DNA of 7,030 nucleotides from Clostridia bacterium. GTDB taxonomy: Bacteria > Bacillota > Clostridia > Christensenellales > UBA1242. Position 1 is the stretch's first letter; the number at the start of each line of letters is the position of its first letter. Below are positions 4,942-7,030 of this stretch, one piece after another. The notes below the pieces were generated by a model. The model made no database searches. It was not told the origin of the DNA and saw only the letters and a list, made by a program, of their open reading frames with translations. The position numbers and the translations under genes were made by a program. The DNA lies in assembly GCA_028694075.1 (NCBI GenBank), contig JAQUUD010000054.1, positions 1-7,030 of the forward strand, read 5' to 3'.

Positions 4942-7030
4942 ATGTCAGAAAAAAGAGAAATATCAAAGAAAATATTATTTTTATCAATAGTGCTTTTAAC
5001 AGCCTTAATGTCTTATATGTCTTTTTGTTTATTTAAACAAAACACTGAAAATTTACAAACTCCTGTGTCAACAGATGTAGAGTTTTTAAATTATTCAAAT
5101 GAAAATGAAAATAATTTAGATATTTCTCAAACTGGACAAATTTCAAGTTTAAATCAATCTAGAACTTCAGAAATTAATCAAGAAACTGAAAATTTAGAAA
5201 ATATGAATGTGTCCAACTCAAGCATTGTGGAAACTCAGCCTTTTACGGGTCCACGCCATACGATTTATGCTTATTATAGTAATGATAAAGTAAATTATTA
5301 TTACGGCACAGTTGGTGGAACGGTTTGTTTTGCTGAGAGTACTGCAACAAATTATGTTGGATCTTGGAGTTCAAGTGCAACTTATTATGGAAATTATCCA
5401 AATTATTTTTATGCTTGTGCACAACAAAATTCAGACCAATATAGGTTTTATGGGTTTATATCTTCAACCCAAATAAATTCAAGTGGTAGACCCACTTGTG
5501 AACTTGTTCCAAGATCTTACCAATCAATTTATTCGGGAGGTCCTTATCCTTATAATCTTCATGCGATTAATAACAATGGTGATTACACTGGTGAAACTTT
5601 TTATGCGACATTTATTAATATAAATGCTAATCCAGATCCTGATCCCGATCCAGATCCTGATCCTGAATATTCAGGGATATTTGATGTTGAAATGGATTCT
5701 GGCGTAGATCATATAAGTGTTTCAGTTGATGGTGGCACAGCATATAATTATTACAGTTATTATTCTAATACCTTTGATGCTGGTCATTATATAACAATAA
5801 CAATTTATACAAAACCGTATAATTATATGAATGATGTTACTTGGTGGGGTGCCTCTGGTTACTTTTCTTGGGAATTTACAGGTTTGGTTGGTTCACTTTG
5901 GCTAACAGATGGTGGTACTACTGGCGAAGACGGTGGTATTTCTATACATACAATATCTGAACCACAGGAAGTTACTGTTCGTTATGCATGCTATCAACAG
6001 AACGGCGATGGTAGTTTAAGTATGCCTTGTTATGCTGGTACTATTAAAGATTCAGTATCTGCTTCGTGGGCAAATTATGATATTAGTCATGAGATGTATA
6101 GTAATCAAGTAATGACATTATTTGCAAAACCAAACGATGGTTGTGAATTCATTGGCTGGTATAAATCAACTGATGTTAATTCTTATGGAACTTTGTGGAA
6201 AACAGCATCGGAAGCAACAGTTTATACAAATGTTTCAGGAGAAACATTTTATTATATAAATTCAGATTATAAAACAACTAGTTTTTTGGCATATTATGCA
6301 ATTTTTGCTATGCAATATAAAGTAACAATTGAAACCGACATAGGTGTGAGCATTTCCTGCGGGACAAGCGCTTCACCAGCAACATACGAATTATTTTTTA
6401 TGGCAGGCGATAAACTTTGCACAACGCCTTCTAGTGGTATAAGTATTTTTAATGTGACAATGGATAATGGCTACGGTTGGGATAATTGGGAACTTTTGGA
6501 AGGCGAAACACCGCAAGGTTTTATTTTAAGTTCCGTTACACAAAGTGCGGATTTAATTATGCCAGGCCAAAACATAAAATTAAGGGCGAAATCAAGCGAT
6601 TATTCCTTTGGTATTATGCTCTATGCAGTAAGCAGTATGAATGACGGGACTTATGTTTTTGATGGAAGTTTAGTTGTCGGAGGAACAGTCAAGTTTGATC
6701 CTGGAGTCGAGGGGGCAAGTGCTTTGGGATATGCAACGCCTTATGAATACTTTAGTTGTATGGCAATTCCAAAAGAAGGCTATGCTTTCGTGGGTTGGTC
6801 CGCAAGTACTCCTACTTCAACTGATTATGGTACAATTATCTCAGACCAAACCACTTATACAGATTGTATGTTACCAGGTGGCGAAGCCGGAACAATAAAA
6901 TTGTATTACTATGCAATTTTTTGTAAAACTTACACATTGACCATTCAAAAGAGCACTGGAATTACAGATTGTAGGGAATCAGGAAATTTTTACTACGGGC
7001 AAGAATTATTGCTTTGGGCAGATGTAGACG
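4942..7030 (+). CDS. Large secreted/surface protein with InlB B-repeat-like modules (3' end outside the window)
   Basis: Frame 1 is open for 696 codons to the window edge with no stop. The N-terminus is a basic stretch (KREISKK) and a hydrophobic segment (about 11-31), a signal peptide or signal anchor. The Cys at 29 is preceded by Phe, so it is not a proper lipobox. Residues 32-104 are an Asn/Glu/Ser/Thr-rich linker. After that come beta-rich modules full of Tyr, Gly and Thr: A1 (about 106-225), an Asp-Pro linker (231-241), B1 (243-346), A2 (348-456), B2 (458-550), A3 (561-661) and B3 (662 onward). A modules carry FIGWY (403-407) or FVGW (616-619) and end in YYAIF, as in Listeria/Bacteroides InlB B-repeats. 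B modules resemble the divergent InlB B-repeat family. Such proteins are usually cell-wall adhesins, but the anchor would be downstream. G+C is visibly higher than in the neighbouring genes. The start has only CGGGGT as a possible SD. Confidence 0.85.
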   Translation, partial: MSEKREISKKILFLSIVLLTALMSYMSFCLFKQNTENLQTPVSTDVEFLNYSNENENNLDISQTGQISSLNQSRTSEINQETENLENMNVSNSSIVETQPFTGPRHTIYAYYSNDKVNYYYGTVGGTVCFAESTATNYVGSWSSSATYYGNYPNYFYACAQQNSDQYRFYGFISSTQINSSGRPTCELVPRSYQSIYSGGPYPYNLHAINNNGDYTGETFYATFININANPDPDPDPDPDPEYSGIFDVEMDSGVDHISVSVDGGTAYNYYSYYSNTFDAGHYITITIYTKPYNYMNDVTWWGASGYFSWEFTGLVGSLWLTDGGTTGEDGGISIHTISEPQEVTVRYACYQQNGDGSLSMPCYAGTIKDSVSASWANYDISHEMYSNQVMTLFAKPNDGCEFIGWYKSTDVNSYGTLWKTASEATVYTNVSGETFYYINSDYKTTSFLAYYAIFAMQYKVTIETDIGVSISCGTSASPATYELFFMAGDKLCTTPSSGISIFNVTMDNGYGWDNWELLEGETPQGFILSSVTQSADLIMPGQNIKLRAKSSDYSFGIMLYAVSSMNDGTYVFDGSLVVGGTVKFDPGVEGASALGYATPYEYFSCMAIPKEGYAFVGWSASTPTSTDYGTIISDQTTYTDCMLPGGEAGTIKLYYYAIFCKTYTLTIQKSTGITDCRESGNFYYGQELLLWADVD
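5257..5616 (+). repeat. Module A1 of the surface protein (diverged)
   Basis: It has the same landmarks in the same order as A3: GTVGGTVCF (residues 122-130) against LVVGGTVKF, YRFYGF (167-172) against YAFVGW, and FYATF (220-224) against YYAIF. The Trp of the GW core is Phe here. Repeat relationship read by eye. Confidence 0.45.
5632..5664 (+). repeat. Tandem Asp-Pro codons (GATCCN hexamers)
   Basis: Five and a half hexamer units encode PDPDPDPDPDP (residues 231-241) between modules A1 and B1. Third codon positions vary (cca, cct, ccc), so the repeat is not perfectly homogeneous. Such stretches usually act as rigid, acidic spacers in surface proteins. Confidence 0.85.
5668..5979 (+). repeat. 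Module B1 of the surface protein (diverged)
   Basis: The layout FDVEMDSGV...HYITITIYTKPYN...DVTWW...SEPQEVTVRYA parallels B2 (a 'VTIETDIGV' strand, a Gly-Asp turn, an aromatic 'NW' core, and a closing strand before the next A module). The similarity is weak and was judged by eye. Confidence 0.4.
5983..6309 (+). repeat. Module A2, InlB B-repeat-like
   Basis: AGTIKDSV (residues 365-372), then CEFIGWY (401-407) and YGTL, closing with AYYAIFA (450-456). The FxGWY core and the terminal Y-A-x-F strand are the hallmarks of Listeria/Bacteroides repeat modules. Confidence 0.7.
6313..6591 (+). repeat. Module B2, divergent InlB B-repeat-like
   Basis: It opens with YKVTIETDIGVSISC, continues with GYGWDNWELLEG (residues 510-521) and closes with LIMPGQNIKLRAK (538-550). 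This matches the family pattern 'GY.F..W..g....f.MP..nvtv.A'. Confidence 0.6.
6622..6924 (+). repeat. Module A3, InlB B-repeat-like
   Basis: GGTVKFDP (residues 580-587), GYAFVGWS (613-620) and YGTI, closing with YYYAIFC (655-661). The GW core is 213 residues after that of A2, which gives the A-B period. Confidence 0.7.
6925..7030 (+). repeat. Module B3, start only
   Basis: It opens with YTLTIQKSTGITDC and YYGQELLLWADVD, aligning with the opening of B2 (a 'VTI' strand, a Gly-containing turn, then 'aGDkL'). It is cut by the window edge. Confidence 0.5.

Noticed and set aside
6674..6898. Plus-strand 74-codon frame in frame 2
   Set aside because: It overlaps the continuous frame of the surface protein, including the FVGW core of module A3. 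It is an out-of-frame shadow.
1..7030. CRISPR array, tRNA or rRNA genes, transposase or insertion-sequence ends
   Set aside because: No regularly spaced direct repeats with unique spacers, no cloverleaf-like or rRNA-like sequence, and no transposase motifs were seen on either strand.
4942..7030. Lipoprotein interpretation of the surface protein
   Set aside because: The only Cys near the hydrophobic segment (residue 29) is preceded by Ser-Phe, and Phe at -1 does not fit a lipobox.

Overview
The window comes from a very AT-rich bacterium, most likely an uncultured, probably gut-associated member of the Bacillota (low-G+C Gram-positives). This rests on four observations: purine-rich Shine-Dalgarno sites; a YlxY/PdaB-type polysaccharide deacetylase; a cysteine desulfurase next to a ThiI that lacks a rhodanese domain, the arrangement known from Gram-positives; and a large exported protein built from InlB B-repeat-like modules. 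TGA is a genuine stop and Trp is always TGG in the frames read, so the Mycoplasma code is not in use. All genes are on the + strand. The taxonomic placement is inference.

Layout. 1-429: 3' end of a peptidoglycan/polysaccharide deacetylase. 430-929: a 500-base non-coding stretch with a 14-bp palindrome, a perfect hairpin followed by T (terminator), a good sigma-A-type promoter and a roughly 125-nt leader. 930-2072: IscS/NifS-family cysteine desulfurase. 2235-3419: ThiI, whose correct start is five codons inside the longest ORF. 3420-3726: AT-rich intergenic DNA with inverted repeats around a candidate promoter. 3727-4674: an orphan protein that I read as a divergent nucleotidyltransferase-fold (CD-NTase-like) protein whose catalytic acidic residues are mostly replaced. 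It is followed by a clear terminator. 4675-4941: intergenic DNA with paired 10-bp-period direct repeats and a near-consensus promoter. 4942-7030: the first 696 codons of a large secreted or surface protein, still open at the window edge.

How the genes work together. The desulfurase and ThiI form a functional pair: the desulfurase takes sulfur from cysteine as a persulfide and ThiI passes it to U8 of tRNA (4-thiouridine) and possibly to thiamine thiazole synthesis. The other three genes look like separate transcription units. The nucleotidyltransferase-like protein has no CBASS-type effector beside it. The surface protein alternates two beta-rich module types (A-B-A-B-A-B); the first pair is strongly diverged and split by an Asp-Pro linker.

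The items most worth following up are the apparent pseudo-nucleotidyltransferase with its inverted-repeat-rich promoter, and the modular surface protein with its repeat-bearing upstream region.
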